Shown: piece after piece, positions 43,719 to 52,614 of the stretch
Layout of the letters: every line of letters begins with the position of its first letter
Numbering within the stretch: the first letter of the stretch is position 1
Assembly: GCF_001612965.1 (NCBI RefSeq)
Contig: NZ_BDBL01000007.1
Coordinates: forward strand, 151,108 to 215,107
DNA: 64,000 nucleotides
From: Nocardia kruczakiae NBRC 101016
GTDB lineage: Bacteria; Actinomycetota; Actinomycetes; Mycobacteriales; Mycobacteriaceae
Reading direction: 5' to 3'
Made by a program: the position numbers and the translations under genes
Notes under the pieces: generated by a model
What the model was told of the DNA's origin: nothing
Database searches by the model: none
The model's input: only the letters and a program-made list of their open reading frames with translations

Positions 43719-44954
43719 ATGACGACCGCGTCGACATCGGCCCTGGACACCATCGCCGAACTGGAACCACACCACGCCGAGATCGTGCGGGCGACCCTGC
43801 CGGTCATCGGGGCGCGGATCGACGACATCACCGCCGAGTTCTATCGCCGCCTCTTCGCCGCACACCCCGATCTGCTGCGCAACATGTTCAATCGCGGCAA
43901 TCAGGCCCAGGGGGAGCAGCAGCGCGCGCTGGCCGCCTCGATCGCCACATTCGCCACCCACCTCGTCGATCCGGCCCTGCCGCATCCGCGCCAACTGCTG
44001 GCCCGCATCGGCCACAAGCACGCCTCGCTCGGGGTGGTGCCCGAGCAGTATCCGGTCGTGCACGAGCATCTGTTCGCGGCGATCGTGCACGTGCTGGGCG
44101 AGGCCGTCACTCCCGAGGTGGCCGCCGCCTGGGACCGGGTCTACTGGCTGATGGCCGACACCCTGATGGGATTCGAGAACGAGTTGTACTCCGGCGCGGG
44201 AGTCGAACCGGGCGCGGTCTTCCGCGAGGTCCGGGTGGTGCAGCGCATCGAGGATCCCGCCGACACGGTCACCTTCGTCGTGGAATCCGCCGACGCGGAC
44301 GCGCCGCTGCCCGAATTCGTTCCGGGACAATATGTGTCGGTCGGCGCCGACCTGCCCGACGGCGCTCGCCAGCTGCGTCAGTACAGCCTCGTCAACGCGC
44401 CCGGTGCCGGCAGGCTGGCCTTCGCGGTGCGTCGTGTCACCGCCGTCGGTGACCGGCCCGAGGGGGAGGTGTCGTCGTGGTTGCACACCGACGTCGAGGT
44501 GGGCGACCGGTTGCAGATCACCCTGCCGTTCGGCGATCTGACCATCGACACCGCCGCGCGGACACCGCTGGTGCTCATCTCGGCCGGCATCGGGGTCACC
44601 CCGATGGTCGGAATCCTGGAATATCTCGCGGCCACCGGATCGCCACGCCGGGTGCTGGCGTTGCACGCCGACCGGGCCGAGTCCACACACCCGCTGCGCG
44701 GCCGCCAGGCCGATCTGGTCGCGGGTCTGACCGATGCCGAGCTGCACGTCTGGTACGAGGAGCCCAGCGCCGGCGCGCATGCGGGCCTGCTGTCGCTGAC
44801 CGGCATCGAGCTGCCCGCGGACGCCGAGATCTACCTGTGCGGCGGCACCGGCTTCCTGCAGGCGGCACGGGCCCAGCTGAAGGCCGCCGGTGTGGCCGAC
44901 GAGCAGGTCCACTTCGAGCTGTTCGCCCCCAACGACTGGTTGCTGGATCTGTGA
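43719..44954 (+). CDS. hmp: Flavohemoprotein, nitric oxide dioxygenase
   Basis: A 411-residue Hmp. The globin domain (about 8-150) has the proximal His at about 101 in GHKHASLGV and distal-side FYRRLF. The FAD domain shows RQYSLVNAP, and the NAD(P) domain has GIGVTPMVGILEYL and YLCGGTGFLQA. It converts NO and O2 to nitrate in the cytoplasm with NAD(P)H. ATG at 43719 with GAAGAGGAG. It is paired with nsrR upstream. Its stop is 6 bp from the convergent idi stop. Confidence 0.96.
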   Translation: MTTASTSALDTIAELEPHHAEIVRATLPVIGARIDDITAEFYRRLFAAHPDLLRNMFNRGNQAQGEQQRALAASIATFATHLVDPALPHPRQLLARIGHKHASLGVVPEQYPVVHEHLFAAIVHVLGEAVTPEVAAAWDRVYWLMADTLMGFENELYSGAGVEPGAVFREVRVVQRIEDPADTVTFVVESADADAPLPEFVPGQYVSVGADLPDGARQLRQYSLVNAPGAGRLAFAVRRVTAVGDRPEGEVSSWLHTDVEVGDRLQITLPFGDLTIDTAARTPLVLISAGIGVTPMVGILEYLAATGSPRRVLALHADRAESTHPLRGRQADLVAGLTDAELHVWYEEPSAGAHAGLLSLTGIELPADAEIYLCGGTGFLQAARAQLKAAGVADEQVHFELFAPNDWLLDL

Positions 44955-44960
44955 GCCGGC

Positions 44961-45524
44961 TCAGCGTCCCGCGCGCGCGGTGGCCAGCACGCCGTGCAGC
45001 CACGGCGTGAAATCCGCTGGGGCGGAAGCGATATCGGCGTCGATCCGATCGGGATCCGCCCAGCGCAGTGCGGCTACTTCCGCCGGGTCGGGATGGTCGG
45101 GAACGCCGGTGAACTCACCGATCAGGACGTGATCCCATTCGTCCTCGACCCGCCCGGTCGCCGGATCGTCGGCCCGGTAGCGATAGACCCCGACCTCACG
45201 CAGATCCGCGCCGATCCGCAGTTCCTCGCCCAGCCGGACAGCGGCGGCCTCGGCGAGGGACTGGCCCGGCCCCGGGTGTCCGCAACAGGTGTTGGACCAG
45301 CGCAGCGGGAACCGGGTCTTGACCGCGGCCCGCTGCTGCAACAGCACCCGCCCGTCCGGCCCGAACAGCAGCACCGAGAATGCGCGGTGCAGCCGTCCGG
45401 GCGCGGTGTGGGCGTCGGACACCGGGCAGATTCCGGTCGCGCGGCCCTGCTCGTCGACCAGTTCGACGGGCAGGGACTCGCGGTCGACCGTGCTGTCGGT
45501 GGAGGTGGTGTGGGTGCCGGTCAC
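44961..45524 (-). CDS. idi: Isopentenyl-diphosphate delta-isomerase, type I
   Basis: A 187-residue Nudix-fold enzyme interconverting IPP and DMAPP. The catalytic Cys81 (WSNTCCGHP) and Glu129 (VEDEWDH) align with E. coli Cys67 and Glu116. The GTG start overlaps the methyltransferase stop (GTGA). It is last gene of the 2-methylisoborneol operon, where it would raise the DMAPP supply for geranyl diphosphate; this placement is the main reason to see it as dedicated rather than housekeeping. Confidence 0.95.
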   Translation of the reverse strand: MTGTHTTSTDSTVDRESLPVELVDEQGRATGICPVSDAHTAPGRLHRAFSVLLFGPDGRVLLQQRAAVKTRFPLRWSNTCCGHPGPGQSLAEAAAVRLGEELRIGADLREVGVYRYRADDPATGRVEDEWDHVLIGEFTGVPDHPDPAEVAALRWADPDRIDADIASAPADFTPWLHGVLATARAGR

Positions 45525-46393
45525 CGCCCTACCTTATCGGCGGCTATGACCAGGTACTGGAAACTGCCCTCGCGATAGGACGTGAGGAACGGTTCCTCCA
45601 CCCCCGTCGCCAGCTCGCACCGGGTACGAAGTTCCCAGTACGGGATGGTCGCGGAGGTCAGATCGGTGACCGCGATCGGGACGAGGCCGTTGGCCGTCAT
45701 CGCCCGGAAGTACTCGCCGCGCGGATGGATCATGCACCCGTAGTGGGCGTCGATCCAGCTCACCGCGGCCGACCGGCCACCGGTGACGTCGTTGGAGCAG
45801 CCGGTGACGCAGACGTAGCGCCCGCCCGGTTCCAGCAACCGGGCGACCTCCGCGAACAGATCCGGCAGGTCGACGTACATATCGGTTTCGTTGGTCCACA
45901 TGCCGCGCATCGAACCGGCCTCGAATCCGGTGTCGAGCATATTTCGGTAGTGGAACCGGACCCGATCGTCGACGCCCCGCTCGCGGGCCTGATCGTTGGC
46001 GAAGCCGACCTGATATTCGGAGATGGTCACCCCGTCGACCCGGCAGCCGAAACGCTCGTGGGCCATGAAGCTGGTGCCGCCGCGGCCGGAGCCGGCATCC
46101 AGCAGCCGGTCGCCGGGCCCGATATCGCCGAGGTAGTCGAGCAGCAGATCGGCCTGGGCGGTCTCGAGCCGGTGCAATTCGGCGACGATGCGTTCGCCGC
46201 GCGTCTCCTCCGGTCCCTCCAGCACCGACCAGTCGGGCTCACCGATGCCGTAGTGATGGTGGTACAGCCCGTCCACCGCGCCGAGCTCGGTATTGACGCG
46301 ATCGTCGTTGGGATTGTCGTTCCAGTAGGCGGCGACGGCCCGCTGGTAACTCGTGTGCAGAACACCGTCGGTTGCGGGCTGGAGCACGGTCAT
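45521..46393 (-). CDS. Geranyl diphosphate 2-C-methyltransferase
   Basis: A 290-residue SAM methyltransferase that makes 2-methylgeranyl diphosphate. It matches the Streptomyces GPP methyltransferase (SCO7701 type): VDGLYHHHYGIG, AELHRLETAQADLLLDYLG, the SAM loop LLDAGSGRGG (97-106) and the C-terminal SYREGSFQYLVIAADKV. ATG at 46393 with GAGAGG. Its gene lies 52 bp after the cyclase that uses its product and overlaps idi by 4 bp. No encapsulation tag is evident, so it is probably cytosolic. Confidence 0.95.
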   Translation of the reverse strand: MTVLQPATDGVLHTSYQRAVAAYWNDNPNDDRVNTELGAVDGLYHHHYGIGEPDWSVLEGPEETRGERIVAELHRLETAQADLLLDYLGDIGPGDRLLDAGSGRGGTSFMAHERFGCRVDGVTISEYQVGFANDQARERGVDDRVRFHYRNMLDTGFEAGSMRGMWTNETDMYVDLPDLFAEVARLLEPGGRYVCVTGCSNDVTGGRSAAVSWIDAHYGCMIHPRGEYFRAMTANGLVPIAVTDLTSATIPYWELRTRCELATGVEEPFLTSYREGSFQYLVIAADKVGR

Positions 46394-46445
46394 CGCAGAT
46401 CATCCTCTCGATCGGTGGGTACTGCCGGTGGAACCGGAATCGGAC

Positions 46446-47753
46446 TCAGGCGTCGCGGTAGCGGCGGCTGTCGGCGTGCCAGGCGCGATTGCCGCCCAGC
46501 CATGCCCACAGTCCGGCGAGGAAGCGGCGTTGCTGCGGTGAACCGGTCGCCGCCAGTGCCGTCGCCTCGGCTTCGAAACGATGGACCAGTTCGTCGTGGA
46601 TCGCGGCGGTGCGCTGCACGGCCTCGCGGCGGGTGCAGCCCTCCTCGGCGGCCAGTACCGTCGGCAGGTTGAATTCCCTTCCGCCGGAAAGGTCTTCGCG
46701 AGCCATCGAGTAGAGGTCGTTGACCATCTGGGCGGCGAGCGCGGCGGTGGTGACCGCGCGCCGCATGCGGGGATCGCAGTAGCCGGCCGCGTCGAGTTCG
46801 TAGCCGCCGAGCGCATCGATCGGCGCCATACACGGCAGGAAACTGTGCGGTTGCCGGTTGGTGAGGTATTCCCACACCGGTGGCATCCGGCCCGCCGCGC
46901 GCCACCCCGCCTCGGCGCCCAGCGCGATGAACCAGCCGCCGATCTCGGTGCGCAACCGGGTGAGCTGAGCGTCGCTGGAGTACCGCGCCAGATGGTCGAA
47001 CGAGGTGCGGAAGGCCCGCAGGATGGGGTCGGCCCGCAGCGCTCGCTCCAGCCGTGCCTGGTATGCCACCGGAAGCTGGACGGGATCTATTGCGGCCATG
47101 GCCAATTCGAGCCGCGGTCCCAGTTCGGCGGCGGCATCGGACGGGGTGCCGTCGGGGGCGTGGTCGTCGGCGTCCTCCTCGCAGTAGTAGTCGTCCACCG
47201 ACCACTCCGAGACGGCGGCCTTGGCCGCCGCGAGCAGTCGATCGGCGTCGTCGCAGTCGGGGTGGGCGAGCATGATGAGGCGGCCGAATCCGGCCTTCGC
47301 GAGCTCGTCCAGCCGGCCCTCGTAGAGCCCGATATCGGTGGCCCACTGCAGGATTCCCGCATCGACGGCCGACGCGAGCGCGGGATCGTCACGAAGGGGT
47401 GGCGGACAGTACAGCGGCGGGATATCCGTTCGAGCGGGCAGCTCCTCGCCCGATCCGCCGGATGCGGTCGGCCCGGCGCTCGATGGCCGTGCACCGGGCG
47501 CTGCGGCATCCGTGCTCGGGCGAGGTAACCGAAGCCCCGAGGTGCCCAGGCCCGTGGGACCGAGCAGGCCGGCCGGAACCGCGCCGGTGATCATCGTATG
47601 CACCGTCGCGCCGCCCGGCGGAGACATCGGCGCGGAGCCCGGAATCGCCATGCGGGCCGGGGGAGCGTGATCGAAACTGCCGAGCAGGGCCGCGATCATT
47701 CCGGCCAGATCGTCACCGGCCGGTGGCGCCGCGGCACGGGAGAGTACCGACAT
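46446..47753 (-). CDS. 2-Methylisoborneol synthase (class I terpene cyclase, encapsulin cargo)
   Basis: A 435-residue terpene cyclase that turns 2-methylgeranyl diphosphate into 2-methylisoborneol. The catalytic domain (about 112-435) has the metal motif DDYYCEE (187-193), the NSE triad NDLYSMARE (345-353) and the LYCPPPLRDDP start seen in MIB synthases. Residues 1-110 are Pro/Ala/Gly-rich, disordered, and carry GPTGLGTSGLRL (65-76). In family 2B encapsulin systems such N-terminal extensions direct loading into the shell. ATG at 47753 is 14 bp after the shell stop. Confidence 0.95.
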   Translation of the reverse strand: MSVLSRAAAPPAGDDLAGMIAALLGSFDHAPPARMAIPGSAPMSPPGGATVHTMITGAVPAGLLGPTGLGTSGLRLPRPSTDAAAPGARPSSAGPTASGGSGEELPARTDIPPLYCPPPLRDDPALASAVDAGILQWATDIGLYEGRLDELAKAGFGRLIMLAHPDCDDADRLLAAAKAAVSEWSVDDYYCEEDADDHAPDGTPSDAAAELGPRLELAMAAIDPVQLPVAYQARLERALRADPILRAFRTSFDHLARYSSDAQLTRLRTEIGGWFIALGAEAGWRAAGRMPPVWEYLTNRQPHSFLPCMAPIDALGGYELDAAGYCDPRMRRAVTTAALAAQMVNDLYSMAREDLSGGREFNLPTVLAAEEGCTRREAVQRTAAIHDELVHRFEAEATALAATGSPQQRRFLAGLWAWLGGNRAWHADSRRYRDA

Positions 47754-47767
47754 CTGCGCTCACCCCG

Positions 47768-49174
47768 TCAATCGCTCTGCCGGGCGACGGCCACATTGTC
47801 GAGAATGCCCAGCGCGTCCGGAACGAGCACCGCCGCCGAGTAATAGCAGCTGACCAGATACGAGATGATCGATTGATCGTCGATTCCCTTGAATCGCACG
47901 TTCAGGCTGGGTTCGTATTCGTCCGGAATTCCGGTCTGATGTAGTCCGATCACCCCCTGATCCTTTTCCCCCACGCGCATCGCCAGAATGGACGTGGTCT
48001 GCTTCTCGCTGACCGGTATCTTTCCGCACGGCAGTATCGGTACTCCCCGCCACGCGGGGACCCGGCGGCCCTGGATGTCGACCGGGTCCGGGTACAGGCC
48101 GAGTTTGTTGCATTCCCGGCCGAAGGCCGCGATCGCCTTCGGATGGGCGAGAAAGAACTTGGTACCGCGGCGCATGCTCAGCAGTTCGTCGAGATCGTCC
48201 GGCGTCGGCGGGCCCGATTCGGTGTAGATGCGCTGTTTCAGATCGCAATTGTTCAGCAGTCCGAAATCGGGGCTGTTGACCAGATCGTATTCGCGGCGCT
48301 CGTACAATGCCTCGATGGTCAACCGCAATTGCTGTTCGATCTGATTGTGTGGATCGTTGAACAGGTCGGCCACCCGGGTGTGCACGCGCAGCACGCTCTG
48401 CGCGGCGCTGAGTTCGTATTCGCGCGGCGAACTGTCGTAATCGACGAAGGTGCCGTCGAGCAGCGGTTCGCCGATATGCCCGGAAGTGATCTCGATATTC
48501 GCCTCACCGTATTTGTTCTGCGGTCGCACCGGTGACTGCGCCACCCGGGACAGGTGTTCGCCGAGGAGCGGCGCCTGGTCCACCAGGCGGTCGAATGCCG
48601 TGCGCGGCAACGTGAGCAGCGTGACCGGCGTGACCGTCTTCACCGTCACGGGCCAGATGGCATCACGGTCGGTGAGCAGGGAGTCGCCGAAGTAGTCACC
48701 GTCGCCGAGCATGCCGAGTTTGGTGGATTCGCCGTATTCGCCGGTGCCGATCTTGCTGAGTTTGCCGTGCACGATCAGCATCAGCTGATCGACCGGATTG
48801 CCGAATTCGGCGAGCACCGTCCCGGGCTCGAGGTCGCGCTGAATGAATTGCCCGGCCATCGCCGCGAGGATCTCCTCGTCGTCGAGGTCGCGCAACGCCG
48901 GCAATTCCTGTAGTTCCAGCGGGATGACATGGGCGTGCGAGCCGTCGATGACGAATTCCACCTCGCCGTTGCCCACGGTGTGGGTGAGGCGGCGGTTGAC
49001 CCGGTAGATACCGCCCTCGACCTGGGTCCACGGCAGCATGCGGGTCAGCCAGCGCGAGGATATGCCCTGCATCTGGGGTTCGGATTTGGTGGTGTGGGCC
49101 AGTTGATGGGCGGCGGCGGTGGACAGGGATTTGCGGTCGTGGTTGTCGGTCTGGGCGGGAAGTTCGAGAGTCAT
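47768..49174 (-). CDS. Family 2B encapsulin shell protein with cyclic-nucleotide-binding domain
   Basis: A 468-residue protein. An N-terminal arm and first shell segment (about 1-95), an inserted Crp-type cyclic-nucleotide-binding domain (about 95-215), then the remaining HK97-type shell fold (about 225-468). It should form a virus-like icosahedral nanocompartment in the cytoplasm. The nucleotide pocket is degenerate: FGDSLL (172-177) and Arg180 followed by Asp-Ala-Ile-Trp instead of the FGE...RxA(A/T) cassette, so ligand binding is uncertain. Older databases call it a Crp/Fnr protein, but there is no DNA-binding HTH. First gene of the MIB operon, with a GAGGAC site. Confidence 0.95.
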   Translation of the reverse strand: MTLELPAQTDNHDRKSLSTAAAHQLAHTTKSEPQMQGISSRWLTRMLPWTQVEGGIYRVNRRLTHTVGNGEVEFVIDGSHAHVIPLELQELPALRDLDDEEILAAMAGQFIQRDLEPGTVLAEFGNPVDQLMLIVHGKLSKIGTGEYGESTKLGMLGDGDYFGDSLLTDRDAIWPVTVKTVTPVTLLTLPRTAFDRLVDQAPLLGEHLSRVAQSPVRPQNKYGEANIEITSGHIGEPLLDGTFVDYDSSPREYELSAAQSVLRVHTRVADLFNDPHNQIEQQLRLTIEALYERREYDLVNSPDFGLLNNCDLKQRIYTESGPPTPDDLDELLSMRRGTKFFLAHPKAIAAFGRECNKLGLYPDPVDIQGRRVPAWRGVPILPCGKIPVSEKQTTSILAMRVGEKDQGVIGLHQTGIPDEYEPSLNVRFKGIDDQSIISYLVSCYYSAAVLVPDALGILDNVAVARQSD

Positions 49175-49569
49175 CTGCGGTCCTCACCTGGGGATTGGCG
49201 ATGGATGCGGACAGCGCCGAACACTGACTTCGGCACGCGAACACGCGGACACGAAACCGATCGGCACCGGTTTCCGCCACCGGAGGAGAAGGGGAGTCGG
49301 GACTGGCCTGGCGAACTAGACATCTGATCGAATAGTCATGCGCTACAACGGCGTTCCGTGAACCATGGTAGGGCACGGCCGGTGCTGCGCGACCATATTC
49401 GCGAAAACTCTGTGCCGGCCGCCGCACACGCACCCCGTCCGTGCGCAACCTGTGATCGCGGATGGGACCGATCACAACGGGGCCGCAGTAGGCTGTCGAT
49501 GTGGCAGGCTCGACCCGCACGCAGGGGGCGTGAAGGCGTGAGCGCAGGGCACAAGGGCTGGGAGTGGTT
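49175..49569. other. 395-bp divergent region between the encapsulin operon and the lipase-ligase gene
   Basis: It holds TTCGCGAA at 49398-49405 and TGTGATC-N12-GATCACA at 49451-49476, plus a TAGGCT box (49489-49494) and a 10-codon leader frame. No larger gene is seen. Which dyad serves which direction is not clear. Confidence 0.6.
49501..49533 (+). CDS. Possible leaderless 10-residue leader peptide
   Basis: A GTG lies exactly 6 nt after TAGGCT and opens MAGSTRTQGA followed by TGA. The main gene starts 37 nt later in the same frame. The arrangement fits a short upstream reading frame translated from a leaderless end, but chance is possible. Confidence 0.35.
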   Translation: MAGSTRTQGA

Positions 49570-52515
49570 GTGAAATTCGATACGAGAACCCTGACGGGGC
49601 CGGCGCGGCGGTTGATGGCGACCGCGCAGAACGGTCTCGAGGTCATCCGTTTCGGCGGCCTCGCCCACGATGTGGAGTCCTCGCCTTTCGAGGTCACCGA
49701 GCGTAAGCGGATGTACCGGCTGCGCCACTACTTCCCCGACGATCCGGCCGCGGACCGGCCCGTCGCGCTGCTGGTGCCGCCGCTGATGGTCAATGCCGAC
49801 ATCTACGACGTCAACGCCGAGGGCGGCGCCGTCGGCATCCTGCATCGCGCCGGAATCGATTGCTGGGTGCTGGATTTCGGCTCACCGGCCACCGAGGAGG
49901 GCGGCTGGCAGCGCGATCTGGCCGACCATGTCCTCGCCCTGTCGAGCGCGATCGACACCGTCAACGAACTGACCGGCCGTGGCGTGCACCTGATGGGGTA
50001 CTCGCAGGGTGGCATGTTCGCCTATCAGGCCACAGCGTTCCGCTACGGCAAGGGCGTGCAGAGCATCGTCACCTTCGGCAGCCCGGTCGACATCGTGGCG
50101 GGCCTGCCGTTCGGGCTGCCCTACGGGCTGGTGTCGGAGGTCGCCGATTTCGTCGCCGACCACGTCCTGACCCGGCTGCCGATCACCGATGCCATGGTGC
50201 GCGTCGGCTTCCAGTTGCTCGATCCGGTGAAGACGGCGAAGGCCCGGATCGACTTCCTGCGCCAGCTGCACGACCGAGAGGCGTTGCTGCCCAAGGAACG
50301 TCAGCGCCGCTTCCTCGAACACGACGGCTGGGTGGGCTATTCCGGACCGGCGGCCGCCGATCTGCTCAAGCAGTTCGTCGCACACAACCGGATGATGTCC
50401 GGCGGCTTCGTCATTCGTGATCAGCCGATCTCGCTGGCCGAGGTGAAATGCCCCATCCTCGCCTTCGTCGGTGAGGTCGACGACATCGGCCAGCCGGCGG
50501 CGGTGCGCGGTATCGTGCGCGCGGCGCCCAATGCCGAGGTCTACGAGGCCACCCTGGTCGCCGGGCATTTCGGCCTCGTGGCGGGCAGTACCGCCACCAA
50601 CCAGACCTGGCCGCTGGTGCGCGACTGGGTGAACTGGCTGGGCGGGCACGCCGAACTGCCCGAACAGATCGCGCCCATGCACGAGCACATCGCCGCCGAC
50701 CGCCAGTCCACCGCCGCCACCCGCGTCGTGCACACCGCGGCCACCCTGGCCGAAGCCGGCGCCGGAATCGGCGCGGCGTTCGGCAGTCTGGCCGGAAACG
50801 CCCTGCGCGGATCGAAGGAGCTGACGGGTGAGGCTGCCCGGGCGCTGCCCCGGCTGACCCGGCTCGGCATGATTCAGCCGCACACCCGGATCTCGCTGGG
50901 CCGCCTGCTCGCCGAACAACAGCGCAGCGCGCCGATGCGTGAGCTGTTCCTCTTCGACGACCGGGTGCACACCCACGCCGCGGTCGGCGCCCGCATCGAC
51001 AATGTGGTGCGCGGGCTGATCTCGGCGGGCGTACGCCCCGGCACCCGCGTCGGGGTGCTGATGGAAACCCGGCCGAGTGCGCTGGCCTCGGTCGCGGCGC
51101 TCTCGCGGATCGGGGCGGTGGCGGTGCTGCTGGCCCCCGGCGGCGATACCGCGCGGGCGGTCGAATCGACCGGAACCACGGTGATCGTGGCCGATCCCGA
51201 GAATCTGCGGGCTGCGGCCGCCGCCGGAACCCGGGTCCTGGTGCTCGGTGGCGGCAATGCCCGCACGCTCGACATCCCGGACGGCGCCGATGTGGTCGAC
51301 CTGGAGCAGGTCGACCCGGCGGCGGTGGCGTTGCCGGGCTGGTTCCGCCCCGATCCCGGGGTGGCGCGCGAGCTGGCGTTCATCCTGGTCACCGGTACGG
51401 GCGACAAACTCGACCTGAAATACATCACCAACCATCGGTGGGCGCTGTCGGCCTTCGGCACCGCCACGGCGGCCGACCTCGACCGCCGCGATACGGTGTA
51501 TTGCCTTGCGCCGCTGCACCATTCGTCGGGACTGCTGGTGAGTCTGGGCGGCGCGGTGGCCGGCGGCAGCCGGATCGCGCTGGCCCGGTCGCTGGATCCG
51601 CCCAGCTTCGCCGCGGAGGTGCACCGCTACGGGGTCACCGTCGTCACCTACACCTGGACCATGCTGCGCGACATCCTCGACGCCGACACCTTCCCCGCCG
51701 GCCATTCGCATCCGATCCGGCTGTTCATCGGCTCCGGTATGCCGGCCGGTCTGTGGCGGCGCACCACGGAACGGTTCGCCCCCGCGCGGGTGCTGGAGTT
51801 CTACGCCTCCATCGAGGGCGATGTGGTGCTCGCGAATGTGGCGGGGGTGAAGATCGGCTGCAAGGGCCGCCCGGTGCCGGGCACGGCGAAGGTGGAACTG
51901 ATCTCCTACGATCCGATCGCCGAGCAGATCGTCACCGACACAAGGGGTTTCGCGCGCCGCGCCGCCGACAACGAGGTGGGCCTGCTGATCGGGCGGGCGG
52001 CCGACACCGTCGACATCTCCCGCGGCGGCCTGCGCGGGGTCTTCAGCGCCGGTGACGCCTGGATGCCGACGGAGAATCTGTTCCGCCGCGACAGCGACGG
52101 CGACTACTGGCTGATGGACCGCCGCGACACCGTCATCGCGACCGCGCGCGGGCCGGTCTACACCCAGCCGATCGTGGACGCGCTCAACGACATCGCGGCC
52201 GTCGACATGGAGGTCGCGTTCGGCCGCCGTACCCCGAGCACCACGCTCGCGGTCGCGGTGGTGAGCGTGCGCGCGGGCCACCGCCTGGAACCCGCCGACG
52301 TCACCGAGGGCCTGCGCGCCCTCGACCCCGCCCAGCGACCCGATGTCGTGCAGGTGGTGGACGAGATTCCGCGCAGCTCCAGCTTCCGTCCCGCCACCCA
52401 CGCGGCGCGGTCGGCACTTCGCCTCGAACCGAACGAGAACACCTGGTACTACAACCGGGATTCGGAAGCCTACGAGGTGCTCACCCCCGAGGTAGCGGCC
52501 GCTCTGCTGGGTTAG
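49570..52515 (+). CDS. Alpha/beta-hydrolase (PhaC-like) fused to acyl-CoA ligase
   Basis: A 981-residue bifunctional protein. Residues about 25-375 are a PHA-synthase/lipase-like alpha/beta hydrolase with nucleophile Ser145 in GYSQGG (PHA synthases have Cys there) and a His region VAGHFGLVAG. Residues about 450-981 are an adenylate-forming ligase with ILVTGTGDKLDLKYITNHRW as a divergent P-loop and FYASIEGDVVLANVAG. This is the Rv1683 architecture of M. tuberculosis, linked to triacylglycerol hydrolysis and reactivation of released fatty acids. GTG at 49570 is preferred to GTG at 49564 because of GGGAG spacing. Confidence 0.9.
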   Translation: MKFDTRTLTGPARRLMATAQNGLEVIRFGGLAHDVESSPFEVTERKRMYRLRHYFPDDPAADRPVALLVPPLMVNADIYDVNAEGGAVGILHRAGIDCWVLDFGSPATEEGGWQRDLADHVLALSSAIDTVNELTGRGVHLMGYSQGGMFAYQATAFRYGKGVQSIVTFGSPVDIVAGLPFGLPYGLVSEVADFVADHVLTRLPITDAMVRVGFQLLDPVKTAKARIDFLRQLHDREALLPKERQRRFLEHDGWVGYSGPAAADLLKQFVAHNRMMSGGFVIRDQPISLAEVKCPILAFVGEVDDIGQPAAVRGIVRAAPNAEVYEATLVAGHFGLVAGSTATNQTWPLVRDWVNWLGGHAELPEQIAPMHEHIAADRQSTAATRVVHTAATLAEAGAGIGAAFGSLAGNALRGSKELTGEAARALPRLTRLGMIQPHTRISLGRLLAEQQRSAPMRELFLFDDRVHTHAAVGARIDNVVRGLISAGVRPGTRVGVLMETRPSALASVAALSRIGAVAVLLAPGGDTARAVESTGTTVIVADPENLRAAAAAGTRVLVLGGGNARTLDIPDGADVVDLEQVDPAAVALPGWFRPDPGVARELAFILVTGTGDKLDLKYITNHRWALSAFGTATAADLDRRDTVYCLAPLHHSSGLLVSLGGAVAGGSRIALARSLDPPSFAAEVHRYGVTVVTYTWTMLRDILDADTFPAGHSHPIRLFIGSGMPAGLWRRTTERFAPARVLEFYASIEGDVVLANVAGVKIGCKGRPVPGTAKVELISYDPIAEQIVTDTRGFARRAADNEVGLLIGRAADTVDISRGGLRGVFSAGDAWMPTENLFRRDSDGDYWLMDRRDTVIATARGPVYTQPIVDALNDIAAVDMEVAFGRRTPSTTLAVAVVSVRAGHRLEPADVTEGLRALDPAQRPDVVQVVDEIPRSSSFRPATHAARSALRLEPNENTWYYNRDSEAYEVLTPEVAAALLG

Positions 52516-52538
52516 GGGCTAGGAGGTTGCGGCGGAAC

Positions 52539-52557
52539 CGGGCGTATGCGGCGCCCG
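52539..52557. terminator. Small hairpin between convergent genes
   Basis: CGGGCG (52539-52544) and CGCCCG (52552-52557) with a 7-nt loop, followed by TTTC on the plus strand. Confidence 0.4.
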
Positions 52558-52614
52558 TTTCGGCCCGTCTACAGCCGGTCCGGCACGTTCTTCGCGGGTG
52601 TGGTCTCCGCGAGC

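Noticed and set aside
47768..49174. Reading the shell gene as a Crp/Fnr transcription factor
   Set aside because: A cyclic-nucleotide-binding domain is present, but there is no C-terminal helix-turn-helix. The length, the remaining fold segments and the cyclase neighbour fit a family 2B encapsulin.
49451..49476. TGTGATC...GATCACA as a CRP site
   Set aside because: The half-sites match, but the TGTGA and TCACA arms are 16 bp apart instead of 6, so a CRP dimer would not fit. It is kept only as a plain inverted repeat.
49882..52401. 839-codon open frame antisense to the lipase-ligase fusion
   Set aside because: A shadow of the real gene, His/Arg/Gly-rich and without motifs.
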